Shown here in pieces: positions 56,189-64,000 of a stretch of DNA of 64,000 bases. Source of the stretch: CAZGSV01 sp964528605 (GTDB lineage Bacteria > Armatimonadota > Zipacnadia > CAZGSV01); NCBI GenBank assembly GCA_964528605.1, contig CAZGSV010000005.1, positions 1-64,000 of the forward strand, read 5' to 3'. Made by a program: the position numbers and the translations under genes. Below the pieces are notes generated by a model. The model ran no database searches. It was not told the DNA's origin and saw only the letters and a list, made by a program, of their open reading frames with translations. Numbering within the stretch: the first letter of the stretch is position 1; each line of letters starts with the position of its first letter.

Positions 56189-56851
56189 TTACCAGTGCAA
56201 CTCAGAGAGCAGCCTGGTGTCCGTGCTGCCGAACTGCACCCGTATCTGCGCGATGATGTGCAGGAGCAGGTAGACGGTGACCACTACCTCAGTGGCGATT
56301 CCAATGAGCGGCGTCTCCTTGAGCGCCGGCGCCAGGCTGACCAGGCTCAGGTGAACCGCGTTCTCCAGCAGGCAAAGGCCGATCACCGTCTTGATGGCAT
56401 CCCGTCGCGTAAGCATGGCGTAAATGCCCAGCACAAAGACGGTGAGCGCCACCGCCAGATTGGTGCGGAAGACACCCCTGGCAGCCTCGGGGGTGGGCGC
56501 CAGGAAATCCGCGTGCGTGTGCACCAGGCGGTAGAAGAGAATGAGGATGACGGCGGTGACCAGCACCGAGGGGCCGAAGCCGACCACGGCGGGGACCTCC
56601 TGCTCTCCCGTGCGCCGGATGTAGGCGGTGAGCAGCCAGGGCGTCACAATGGCCTTGGTGACCAGCGCCGTCGCCGCCCAGGCGTAGAGCGCCGGGTTCT
56701 CGCGTGCGAAGACCGTCAGCAGCCCGCAGATGAGCAGCGCCTGCGTCATATAGGCCCAGGTGGCGTAGCGCAGATTGCGCGCCTCCACCGCGCTCACCGA
56801 GGTGATCACCATCAGCAAGCTGAGGGTCTCGATCGTTTTGACGGGATACAC
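56189..56851 (-). CDS. hyfE: Hydrogenase-4 subunit E (HyfE)
   Basis: 220 aa, about seven membrane helices; similar in length to E. coli HyfE (216 aa). The sequence LAVALTVFVLGIYAMLTRRDAIKTVIGLCLLENAVHL resembles NuoK/MrpC at its C-terminal half, with the conserved glutamate in LLENAVHL. It is a membrane spacer subunit of the complex. It follows the ferredoxin gene by 9 bases. Confidence 0.85.
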   Translation of the reverse strand: MYPVKTIETLSLLMVITSVSAVEARNLRYATWAYMTQALLICGLLTVFARENPALYAWAATALVTKAIVTPWLLTAYIRRTGEQEVPAVVGFGPSVLVTAVILILFYRLVHTHADFLAPTPEAARGVFRTNLAVALTVFVLGIYAMLTRRDAIKTVIGLCLLENAVHLSLVSLAPALKETPLIGIATEVVVTVYLLLHIIAQIRVQFGSTDTRLLSELHW

Positions 56852-56860
56852 GCTGTCCTC

Positions 56861-57313
56861 CTACCTAGCCTGGTGCCCTTGCGGCTCCCTGAAGCCGGTG
56901 ACCATCATCCGGTCCACTTTGGTGCTGGGCTGGAAGCAGCGCCCGCAGCGCTGGCAGGTGCCCATGAAGAGCTCGACGCTCTGGTAGAGATCTCGCCGGC
57001 TGTCAGTCGCGGTCTCGAACTCAGGAGTCAGAACTATGGCCTTCTCGGGGCACACCTCTTGGCAGCGGCCACAGTAAGTGCAGCGCTCGAGGAAGAACTC
57101 GACCACGCGCTTCTCCTGACTGGGGTCGCTGACTACGATGCATCGGGGGGGGCAGACGTTGGCGCAGGCGGCGCAGCCGATGCACTTGTCCTCGTCAATG
57201 GACAGCCGCCCCCGCAAGGCCTCGGGCGCGGGCGCAGGCAAGAAGGGATACCTCTTGGTCACCCGTCCCGCCCGCAGCGCCAGCATCGCCTCTTTGATCT
57301 TGCTCAGAATCAC
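56861..57313 (-). CDS. hyfH: Ferredoxin-type subunit of hydrogenase-4 (HyfH/NuoI-like)
   Basis: 150 aa. Two classic 4Fe-4S motifs, CIGCAACANVCP (about 44-55) and CTYCGRCQEVCP (about 78-89), followed by a C-terminal CQRCGRC. It relays electrons between a soluble donor and HyfI. Slightly shorter than E. coli HyfH. Located between hyfC (37 bases upstream) and hyfE. The donor, formate dehydrogenase, ferredoxin or CO dehydrogenase, is not visible. Confidence 0.9.
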   Translation of the reverse strand: MILSKIKEAMLALRAGRVTKRYPFLPAPAPEALRGRLSIDEDKCIGCAACANVCPPRCIVVSDPSQEKRVVEFFLERCTYCGRCQEVCPEKAIVLTPEFETATDSRRDLYQSVELFMGTCQRCGRCFQPSTKVDRMMVTGFREPQGHQAR

Positions 57314-57350
57314 CGCGCCGCCTCCTCGGTCTCCGGCGCCTGTGCGGCCC

Positions 57351-58253
57351 TCATGCTCCCATCACCGACATCGCCAGCGCCGCCACCGCCAGGAAGATGA
57401 CCACCCGCGAGTAGTAAGTCATTGACTGATCTATGCGCATCCGCGGCATCAGCGCGTCGGTCAGGCCCACGATGGCGGTGACCGCGAGTATCTTGCCGCC
57501 CGCGACCAGCAAGTCCGCCGGCCAAACTCCAACTCTCGGCCAGGGGAAGAAGACCTGGGTCAACACCGCGATGAAGACCAACTGCCGCGTGTAGAGCGCC
57601 CAGTGAAACAGGGCCAGGCTGGGCCCGGAAACCTCCACCAGCGGCCCGCCCATTATCTCCGTCTCCGCCTCCGTGATGTCGAAGGGCCGCTTGCCCACCT
57701 CCGCCTGCAACGCGATCCAGTAAGCGAGCAGGGCCAGGCCGGTGGAAACGGTGGGGCCGTGCAGCCACTGCCAGTCGGCCATCTCCACCAGCGAGAAGGT
57801 CCTCGCCTTGAGCGCGAGAACGATGAGGGCCACCGCCACCACCGGCTCCACGCTCAGCAGCATCATCACCTCGCGGCTGGCTCCCAGATAGGCGAAGGGG
57901 TTCTCCGAGGCCAGAGCCACCAAGGTGACGGCAACGCCGACCAGGCCCAGCACGTAGATGAGCACGATAACGTCGGCGGCGCCCTCGAGGGGCGAAGGCC
58001 CCACAAAGGGAATCATCAAACCAGCCGTAGCGATGGCGGCCAGCCCCAAGGGCGGCGCCGCCCGGTAGAGCCACGAGCGCGTGACGCGCAGGTCCTCCTT
58101 GCCGTGCATCTTGAGCAGGTCATAGTAGGCCTGCCAAATGGGGGGACCCTGGCGCGAGCCGGCCACCGCGCGCAACTTGCGGACAATGCCCTCGAGCAAA
58201 GGCGCGAACCCCAGCAGCAACACCAGCTTGAGCAGCAGGCTTATTACCGCCAT
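57351..58253 (-). CDS. hyfC: Hydrogenase-4 membrane subunit C (NuoH/HyfC-like)
   Basis: 300 aa, about eight helices. The NuoH-like loops PLLEGIVRKLRAVAGSRQGP and the acidic KRPFDITEAETEIMGG, which holds the E-channel glutamates, are clear. It anchors the hydrophilic arm to the antiporter-like subunits. I use the ATG at 58253, 4 bases after the hyfG stop, rather than an extended frame to 58310 inside hyfG. Confidence 0.88.
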   Translation of the reverse strand: MAVISLLLKLVLLLGFAPLLEGIVRKLRAVAGSRQGPPIWQAYYDLLKMHGKEDLRVTRSWLYRAAPPLGLAAIATAGLMIPFVGPSPLEGAADVIVLIYVLGLVGVAVTLVALASENPFAYLGASREVMMLLSVEPVVAVALIVLALKARTFSLVEMADWQWLHGPTVSTGLALLAYWIALQAEVGKRPFDITEAETEIMGGPLVEVSGPSLALFHWALYTRQLVFIAVLTQVFFPWPRVGVWPADLLVAGGKILAVTAIVGLTDALMPRMRIDQSMTYYSRVVIFLAVAALAMSVMGA

Positions 58254-58257
58254 AGCC

Positions 58258-59949
58258 TCACGTCCCTGCCCCAGGGAAGTCGGGGCCGTACTTTTGCCGC
58301 GACAGGGCAATCAGTTCCTGCTCGCTGTACGCCCTGGTTTCGCCCGTCTCCACCTGCACCGCCTCGACGCGCTCGGTGCAAGAGAAGCAGGGGTCGAGGC
58401 TGCCCAGGGTGATGGGCACGTCCGCCACCGTCAGTTCCGGCACTATGGCCTGCACCGCCTGCAAGTGCTGGTAGGTGGGAGCGCGCACGCGCCAACGCAG
58501 AGGCCGGTTGTCGCCCCCGGTGAGCAGGTAGTGAATGGCCTCGCCACGGGGGGCCTCCACCGTGGACACGCCTTGCCGTCCGGGTCTAGGGTCTTCGGTG
58601 ACCTCGGTCACAAGGGGACCGTCCGGCATATGCTTGAGCGCCTCGCGCAGCATACGGATGCTGTCCAGGGTCTCCAGCAGGCGCACCACGACGCGGGCGT
58701 AGTTGTCCCCTTCCTGCTGCACCGCCAGGTTGGGCGGCACCTCGGCATAAGCGGCGTAGGGGTGGTCCACGCGGGCGTCAACCTCCAACCCCGAGCCTCG
58801 GGCGGTCGGCCCCACCACGGCGAACGCGCGGGCCACCTCGGGAGTAATGACGCCCACTCCCTTGAGGCGCATCGTCAGGCTGGTGTCGCCGGGCAGCGCG
58901 TCCACCACCGCCAGCATCTCCCGCTCCACCTGCGCCAACACCCGCAGGATGTCCTCGTGAGACTCCTTGGGTATGTCGCGCCTGACGCCACCGACGACGT
59001 TGACGCCGTAGGTCTTGCGCGCCCCCAGAATGCGCTCGGCCAGCCACATCAGCGGCTCGCGAATGCGCCAGGTTTGCATCAGCAAGGTGTCGAAGCCGAC
59101 GATGTGGGCGGCGATGCCGAGCCAGAGCAGGTGCGACTGCACCCGCTCCAACTCCAGCACCGCGGTGCGGATGAAATTTGCCCGCGGGGGGGCCTCGATG
59201 CCCAGCGCCTCCTCGGCGGTCTGGCAGTAGCAGGTGGAGTGAATGAAGCCGCAGATGCCGCAGATGCGCTCCGCGATGAAGGGAATCTGGTTGTAGGTGA
59301 GCACCGCCTCGGCCATCTTCTCGATGCCGCGGTGGTTGTAGAAACCGCGGTAGTCGCAGCCGACGATCCTCTCGCCGTCCATGTACAGGCGCAGTTGCGC
59401 CGGCTCCTCCAGCACCGGGTAGAAGGGGCCGATGGGCAGTACGCTGCTGCCCTCTGGGGGCTCCTTCAGTTTCTGTTCTTGCCCCAGCACCGCCGGCGGA
59501 TGGTAGTCGTAGGGCACCTCCTTGCGCAGCGGATAGACGTCCGCCGGCCAGTCGTCGGGCACCACCAGCCGTCGGGGGTCGGGGTGCCCGACGGGCTCGA
59601 TGCCGAGGAGGTCGCGGAACTCCCGCTCCGCCCAGGAGGCGGCGGGCAGCAGCGGCGTGAGCGAATCTATGCGCGGGTCCTGCTCGCTCACCGGGAAGTG
59701 GCCCACCACGAATATCCTGTCCTGGTCGAGGGAAAAGACGTGACTGACGCGCAGACGACCGTTGCCGAGGTCGGTGCCGAAGCCGACAAGGTAGCGGCCC
59801 CCTATTTCCGGCCCGCACAGACTTGCGAACCTGGTCACTGCCTCCGGCTTGGCTTCCAGATAGACCTTGCCCGGCACCAGTTCCTGCGCGCTGAGCAAAG
59901 CGTCGCCGAGACGCTTTCTTGCCCTTGCCATTACCTCTTGCGGACTCAT
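58258..59949 (-). CDS. hyfG: [NiFe]-hydrogenase large subunit, NuoC-NuoD fusion (HyfG)
   Basis: 563 aa. An N-terminal NuoC domain (about 1-160, WAEREFRDLLGIEPVGHPD) is fused to a NuoD-like catalytic domain, as in E. coli HycE/HyfG. All four nickel-ligand cysteines are present: ERICGICGFIHS near residue 222 and LDPCFSCTER near 518. After the latter an extension of about 40 residues runs to the end, suitable for removal by the HycI protease. The arrangement is of group 4 (energy-converting) hydrogenase, formate-hydrogenlyase-like. True H2 chemistry is therefore likely. Confidence 0.93.
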   Translation of the reverse strand: MSPQEVMARARKRLGDALLSAQELVPGKVYLEAKPEAVTRFASLCGPEIGGRYLVGFGTDLGNGRLRVSHVFSLDQDRIFVVGHFPVSEQDPRIDSLTPLLPAASWAEREFRDLLGIEPVGHPDPRRLVVPDDWPADVYPLRKEVPYDYHPPAVLGQEQKLKEPPEGSSVLPIGPFYPVLEEPAQLRLYMDGERIVGCDYRGFYNHRGIEKMAEAVLTYNQIPFIAERICGICGFIHSTCYCQTAEEALGIEAPPRANFIRTAVLELERVQSHLLWLGIAAHIVGFDTLLMQTWRIREPLMWLAERILGARKTYGVNVVGGVRRDIPKESHEDILRVLAQVEREMLAVVDALPGDTSLTMRLKGVGVITPEVARAFAVVGPTARGSGLEVDARVDHPYAAYAEVPPNLAVQQEGDNYARVVVRLLETLDSIRMLREALKHMPDGPLVTEVTEDPRPGRQGVSTVEAPRGEAIHYLLTGGDNRPLRWRVRAPTYQHLQAVQAIVPELTVADVPITLGSLDPCFSCTERVEAVQVETGETRAYSEQELIALSRQKYGPDFPGAGT

Positions 59950-59966
59950 TCTCGCATCCCCTTTCC

Positions 59967-62018
59967 CTAGCCACCGCCCAGCAAGAGTACCAACACCACC
60001 AGCACCGCCACCGCTCCCACGACCTGCCAGATGAGGTACATCTGCGGCAGGCCGGCATGAGTGCGGCGTATGGAATCAACCAACCCCTGGCCCAGTCTGA
60101 CCAGCGGCCGGAAGAGCCAGACATCCGTGTCGAGGGCGGACTCCAGCGTCCGCGGCCTGCCGCCGTGGGGCAGGCCCAGCGTCGGGTAGACGTTGCGCAC
60201 CGCATCGGCAAAGGGACGATAGAAGCCGTGCGCGTGGAAACGAATCTCGCTGTCCGCCACCTGCTCCCCGCCGTACCAAGCAGGCACTTCCCGCACCCCG
60301 GCGGGGCTCAACGCTTTGACCACCACTGCCACCACCAGCACCAACGCTCCCGCGGCGAGAAAGGGGACGGGCAGCCAAGCGCTCGTCGGCTGGGCGTGAC
60401 CGGACAGCAACCGCAATCCGCCCCAGACCGTCTGGTAGCGGAACTCCGGCCCGGGGCCCGGCATCGAGGCCAGTTGGGCGACCGCCTGCCACAGGCCTTT
60501 CACTACCGGCCCCGGCACCAGCCCGATGACTATGCAGGCCGCTGCCAAGAAGACCTGCGGCGCCAACATACTCGCCGGCACCTCCGCAGGCGCCTCCTCG
60601 CCCTGAGGCACAACCGTCTTGCCCAAGAAGGCGGTCCCGGCGAACTCCAAGCCGTAGGCCAGGCTGACCAGGCTTACAAACAGCGCTCCCACCGCAAGCG
60701 CGGCGAAGAGGATGTGCGCTGCAGGCACCGAGGGCGGGGCCCCCAAGAGCGCCGTCTGGTATATCAGCCATTTGCTGGCGAAGCCGTTGAAGGGAGGCAC
60801 GCCCGCCAGGGCGAGGACTCCGGCCACGGTGGCCAAAGCCGTCACCGGCAAGAAGCGCAGCAGCCCACCGACCTGGTTCAGGTCGTCCGTGTGCGTGCGG
60901 TAGTAGAGCGCCCCGGCGCCGAAGAAGAGCAGTGGCTTGAACAGTGCGTCATTGACCAAGTGGAACAGCGCCGCCGCCAACGCCACCATCGCCAGCGGCA
61001 GGCCCAGGCCCAGCAGCCCCATCCCCACACCCAACGCCAGCAGTATGAACCCCACCTGCGCGACGCTGGAGAAAGCGAGCAGGCGCTTGGCCCGCCCCTG
61101 TCGCACCGCGGTGAGACTCCCTATGACGGCGCTCACCGCGCCCAGTAGCGCTATGGTCACGCCCCAGGGATAGAGCGCGCTCTGTGCGCCCCCGAGAGGT
61201 AACACCCCCAGGAAGACGCGCACGATACCGTAAATCCCAAACTTGATGGTCATCCCAGAGAGCAACGCGCTGATGGGAGCCGGCGCAGCGGGGTGCGCGT
61301 CGGGCAGCCAGTCACCCAACGGGAATACGCCCGCCTTGGTGGCGAAGCCGACGAACCACAACGCGAGCAACACGTGGAAGAGGACCGGCTGCGTGTGCCA
61401 CAACTGCGCCAGTGCGCTCGCGACTGACTGGAACCCGAAGGAACGCGGCTCGGTCGCGTGCCACACCACCAAGGAGGCAGCGATCATCGCCGTCGTGCCC
61501 ACGTGAGTCATAAGCAGATACTTCAGCCCTGCGCGCAGGTTGCTGGGCTGGTCCGACTCGAAGACCACCAGCAGGTAGGTGGTCAGCCCCATCAGTTCCC
61601 AGAAGACTAGGAAGAACATCCAGTCCCGAACCGAGGCGACCGCCAGCATCGCGGCCACGGACAGCAGCAAGAAGGGGTAATAGCGACGCGGGCTCTGCCG
61701 CGGATAGGCCTCCAAGTAGCGCACTGAGTAGAACGTAGCGCTCAACGCCACGACCACCAGCAGCACCACGAACAGAGCGGAGAAGGCGTCCAAGCCGAAG
61801 ATCAGATTGGCGCCCAAGGAGCCCAGCGAGAGCAACTGCACCTGTTCCGCCTCGCCACCCGAGAACATGCGCCCGAGCGCCGAGGACAATGCGAGTACCC
61901 CGGCCGCGGCCATGAAGAGCACCGCGGTCCAGCCCGCTGCCGAGCGACGGCCGATGAGGGCGGTCACCACGGCGCCCGCCGCGAGCACTGCCAGCGCCCA
62001 GACGAGGGGATACATCAT
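59967..62018 (-). CDS. hyfB: Hydrogenase-4 antiporter-like subunit B (HyfB)
   Basis: 683 aa, close to E. coli HyfB (672 aa), with about 14-16 membrane helices. The antiporter-core signatures FFLVFWELMGLTTYLLV (TM5 glutamate) and GFATKAGVFPLGDWLPDAHPAAPAPIS (lysine) are intact, and a long C-terminal part (about 450-683) includes a further helix. It pumps ions in the complex. Between hyfD (27 bases) and hyfG (17 bases). Confidence 0.88.
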   Translation of the reverse strand: MMYPLVWALAVLAAGAVVTALIGRRSAAGWTAVLFMAAAGVLALSSALGRMFSGGEAEQVQLLSLGSLGANLIFGLDAFSALFVVLLVVVALSATFYSVRYLEAYPRQSPRRYYPFLLLSVAAMLAVASVRDWMFFLVFWELMGLTTYLLVVFESDQPSNLRAGLKYLLMTHVGTTAMIAASLVVWHATEPRSFGFQSVASALAQLWHTQPVLFHVLLALWFVGFATKAGVFPLGDWLPDAHPAAPAPISALLSGMTIKFGIYGIVRVFLGVLPLGGAQSALYPWGVTIALLGAVSAVIGSLTAVRQGRAKRLLAFSSVAQVGFILLALGVGMGLLGLGLPLAMVALAAALFHLVNDALFKPLLFFGAGALYYRTHTDDLNQVGGLLRFLPVTALATVAGVLALAGVPPFNGFASKWLIYQTALLGAPPSVPAAHILFAALAVGALFVSLVSLAYGLEFAGTAFLGKTVVPQGEEAPAEVPASMLAPQVFLAAACIVIGLVPGPVVKGLWQAVAQLASMPGPGPEFRYQTVWGGLRLLSGHAQPTSAWLPVPFLAAGALVLVVAVVVKALSPAGVREVPAWYGGEQVADSEIRFHAHGFYRPFADAVRNVYPTLGLPHGGRPRTLESALDTDVWLFRPLVRLGQGLVDSIRRTHAGLPQMYLIWQVVGAVAVLVVLVLLLGGG

Positions 62019-62045
62019 CTCATCCGCTCCTACTGCCTGAGGTTT

Positions 62046-63524
62046 CTACGGAAGCAGCCACTGCACCATCCACAGACCCAACCACGGAACCAGCACGCAC
62101 AACGCCGTGGCCATAATCAGCACGGCGCTCATGGCCGCCGGCCGCGGCCCCAAAGCGCCTTCTTCGGCCGGGCGGGCGGCCGTGGCCGGCGCCGGCGCCG
62201 CGCCAAAGAAGATGCGGTGGCCCACATAGATCAGCCAACCCAACACGATGGCGCTCTCCACCAGCAGAAAGACCATTACTGCCACGCCCGCGGTGCCGCC
62301 CACATCAAGGGCCCCCGCGAGGATGTAGAACTTACTCCAGAAGCAAGCCAGGGGCGGAATGCCGGCGGCCGCCAGCGCGCCCGTGAAGTACGCCGTGGCC
62401 TCCACGGGCATCTTACGGCTCAGCCCGGTGAGCGCGTTGATGTTGCGCGAGCCGGTGGCATAGGCGAGCGCTCCCACGACCAGGAACAAGGTGGTCTTCG
62501 CGACGGAGTGGCACAGAATGTGCAGCACCGCGCCGCGATAGCCGATGGTGGAGCCGAGCGCGCCCAATCCCACCCCTACCAGCACGTAGCCCAGATGGGC
62601 GATGGTGGAGAAGGCGAGCATGCGCTTGAGGTCGTTTTGCAGCACCATAAAGAAAACCGCCACCGCAATGGTGAGCAGCGCCATCATCAGCATTACTTCG
62701 CCAATGGCATGGGGCGCCGGCTTTGCCGAGAGCACCACCCGCGCCATCAGGAACACGCCCGCCTTGACCATCGCCGCGGCGTGCAGATAGGCGCTCACCG
62801 GAGTGGGCGCTGCCATTGCGCTGGGCAACCAGGTATGGAACGGCACTTGCGCCGCCTTGGCCCAGGCCGCCACCAATAGCAGGGCGAAGCAGGCGACCTT
62901 GATGCCCGCCGGCGCGCCGGCCAGTGCGGAAAAGGTAAACGAACCGGTGCTGGCGTAGAGCAGCGCCAGCGCGACCACGAACCCGAACCCACCGATGTGG
63001 GTCATAATGAGCGCCTTGAAGCCGGCCGCCACTGACTCCTGGGTCTGGTAGTACGAGATCAGCGCCCAAGAGCACAGGGTGGTCATCTCCCAGAAGAGGA
63101 ACAACTGCAGGAGATTGGGAGAGATGACCACTCCAACCATCGAACCCTCGAAGACCAAGAGCCAGAAGTAGAAACGCGGCGAGCCTTGCCGCACCGGGTG
63201 CTCGAGATTGCCCGGCCCCAGGTAGCCGGTGGCGTAGAGCCCGACCAGGAAACCTATCCCGGCCACAACGAGCAGCACGATGGCGCTCAGAGGGTCGAGC
63301 AGATAGCCGAAGAGCCCCTTGTCCACGCTGTCTAGCCAGCGCAGCGCCCCGAGCGTGACCACCAACTCGCTGGGGAAGATCGAGAACACCGCTGCGGCCG
63401 CGCTCGCCAAAGTGACCGTGACCGTAGCCACAGCCACGGCTCGGCAATAGCGCTCGCCCACGAGCAACGCCAACACCGCGCCCGCAAAGGGAAAGGCCAG
63501 ACTGGCTGCAACTGCTTGGCTCAT
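62046..63524 (-). CDS. hyfD: Hydrogenase-4 antiporter-like subunit D (HyfD)
   Basis: 492 aa. The sequence parallels E. coli HyfD in order (VDKGLFGYLLDPLSA, YATGYLGPGNLEHPVRQG, CSWALISYYQ, KALIMTHIGGFG, AAPTPVSAYLHAAAMVKAG), with the TM5 glutamate in LFWEMTTLCSW and the lysine in WAKAAQVPFHTWLP. It is one of three antiporter-like subunits, which distinguishes Hyf (hydrogenase-4) from the simpler Hyc. ATGA overlap with the protease gene upstream. Confidence 0.88.
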   Translation of the reverse strand: MSQAVAASLAFPFAGAVLALLVGERYCRAVAVATVTVTLASAAAAVFSIFPSELVVTLGALRWLDSVDKGLFGYLLDPLSAIVLLVVAGIGFLVGLYATGYLGPGNLEHPVRQGSPRFYFWLLVFEGSMVGVVISPNLLQLFLFWEMTTLCSWALISYYQTQESVAAGFKALIMTHIGGFGFVVALALLYASTGSFTFSALAGAPAGIKVACFALLLVAAWAKAAQVPFHTWLPSAMAAPTPVSAYLHAAAMVKAGVFLMARVVLSAKPAPHAIGEVMLMMALLTIAVAVFFMVLQNDLKRMLAFSTIAHLGYVLVGVGLGALGSTIGYRGAVLHILCHSVAKTTLFLVVGALAYATGSRNINALTGLSRKMPVEATAYFTGALAAAGIPPLACFWSKFYILAGALDVGGTAGVAVMVFLLVESAIVLGWLIYVGHRIFFGAAPAPATAARPAEEGALGPRPAAMSAVLIMATALCVLVPWLGLWMVQWLLP

Positions 63525-63979
63525 ACCGGTTTCGCCTCAAAACAGTGTGCGCCCTGTGCGCGCAGCGCGCGCGTTATCAGCCGGCCGACCGACTCCACTG
63601 CGGCCTTCACCGCCGCCGTCATAGCGGCCCCGAAGTCTATCCTTGCCGGCTGTATGCCGAGCAGCCCTGTCTCCATTCGCCCTTCGTCACTCAGGTACTG
63701 CGCCACCGCGCGCAACGGGAAGCGGTGCGTATCCCAGCCGTAGCGACGCATCTGCGACCAGTCACACATTCTGGCCTCGCCGGGCTGCCCGCCGAAGTCC
63801 ACCGCGTCCACAAAGAGCACGCGTTGCGGCCCGCGCTCGAGTATCACTCCCAAGTAGTTCTCCGGCGCCTCCCCGCAATCCAGGCAGCACTCCGGCAGCA
63901 CGCGCCCTACCCGCTCCACTACCGCCGGCCCGGCGCGGTCATCCCCCCGGAGGGAGTTGCCCACGCCAACCACCAGCAC
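63521..63979 (-). CDS. hycI: Hydrogenase maturation endopeptidase (HycI/M52 family), N-terminus at window edge
   Basis: At least 152 aa. The GTG at 63979 gives MLVVGVGNSLRGDDRAGP, the M52 start; the frame stays open to base 64000, so the true start could be a few codons outside. Metal-binding residues appear in GDDRAGP, VDAVDFGGQPGEARM and THRFP, and LGIQP is the HycI-specific block. It removes the C-terminal extension of HyfG after nickel insertion. ATGA overlap with hyfD, so it leads or is inside the operon. Confidence 0.87.
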   Translation of the reverse strand: MLVVGVGNSLRGDDRAGPAVVERVGRVLPECCLDCGEAPENYLGVILERGPQRVLFVDAVDFGGQPGEARMCDWSQMRRYGWDTHRFPLRAVAQYLSDEGRMETGLLGIQPARIDFGAAMTAAVKAAVESVGRLITRALRAQGAHCFEAKPV

Positions 63980-64000
63980 CCGCCCCCGCAGGAACTCGGC

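Noticed and set aside
58138..59970. 610-codon plus-strand open frame opposite hyfG
   Set aside because: The minus strand carries all hydrogenase cysteines; the antisense frame is His/Arg-rich with no family match.
1..64000. CRISPR arrays, tRNA or rRNA genes, transposases, integrases or prophage
   Set aside because: I scanned intergenic regions and coding families and saw none; the gaps are mostly under 300 bases and hold promoters and hairpins only.

Overview
The window is dense, GC-rich bacterial chromosome with about 47 protein-coding genes, short intergenic gaps, and no rRNA, tRNA, CRISPR array, prophage or insertion sequence that I can recognise. The likely source is an uncultivated diderm of the Terrabacteria type, with Armatimonadota my best guess. 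Reasons: an S-layer-homology/porin outer-membrane tether protein (46684-48063), futalosine-pathway menaquinone genes, secreted CBM9-like and DUF4838 proteins, a DUF6785-like membrane protein, and several xylose-isomerase-like TIM barrels. This placement is inference and no marker gene here proves it. Promoters are readable as TTGAC(N)/16-18/TA(N)(N)(N)T boxes. Most genes have Shine-Dalgarno starts, but at least four seem to be transcribed leaderless.

Layout. 1-8.9 kb: the 5' part of gyrB, a phosphoglucomutase/phosphomannomutase, a membrane-anchored PQQ-type beta-propeller, a NapH-NapG-like polyferredoxin with a Tat-exported DUF362 protein, and a slipin/NfeD pair. 9-13 kb: DegT aminotransferase, TIM-barrel isomerase, glycerophosphodiesterase-like and AstE/aspartoacylase-like genes. 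13-14.1 kb: a degenerate HisI-like protein diverging from a small HTH regulator, with a perfect operator-like palindrome between them. 14.2-19.2 kb: two tandem paralogous secreted CBM9/glycosidase-like proteins. 19.5-25.6 kb: a plus-strand operon of FAD oxidoreductase, short ThiC, a 'quinate 5-dehydrogenase'-type protein, D-aminoacylase-like amidohydrolase and a TIM-barrel isomerase. 25.7-31 kb: a PilB/GspE ATPase, DNA polymerase III delta and MutS2. 31-35 kb: PBP2 and PBP1A. 35-37.6 kb: mqnA, mqnC and AMMECR1. 37.6-45 kb: a lipoprotein, a TIM-barrel protein, the DUF6785-like membrane protein, a DUF4838 glycosidase-like protein and a xylose-isomerase-like protein. 45-52 kb: a radical SAM protein, the SLH-collagen-porin, DUF6504, a Ser/Thr kinase coupled to an FHA-GAF-adenylate cyclase, and a nitrilase. 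52.3-54 kb: a HEPN/MNT pair and a NagB-like protein. 54-64 kb: a minus-strand hydrogenase-4 (Hyf) operon with its maturation protease.

How it fits together. The carbohydrate genes suggest a heterotroph that degrades complex or uronic-acid-containing glycans. Menaquinone genes, the polyferredoxin and the ion-pumping [NiFe] hydrogenase point to anaerobic or facultative energy metabolism with H2 evolution or uptake. The most unusual items are the orphan HisI-like/HTH module, the leaderless promoter class, the SLH-collagen-porin with a hairpin leader, the kinase/FHA-cyclase pair, the ThiC-containing operon, and several enzyme homologues lacking a textbook catalytic residue (NagB-like, AstE-like, GDPD-like).
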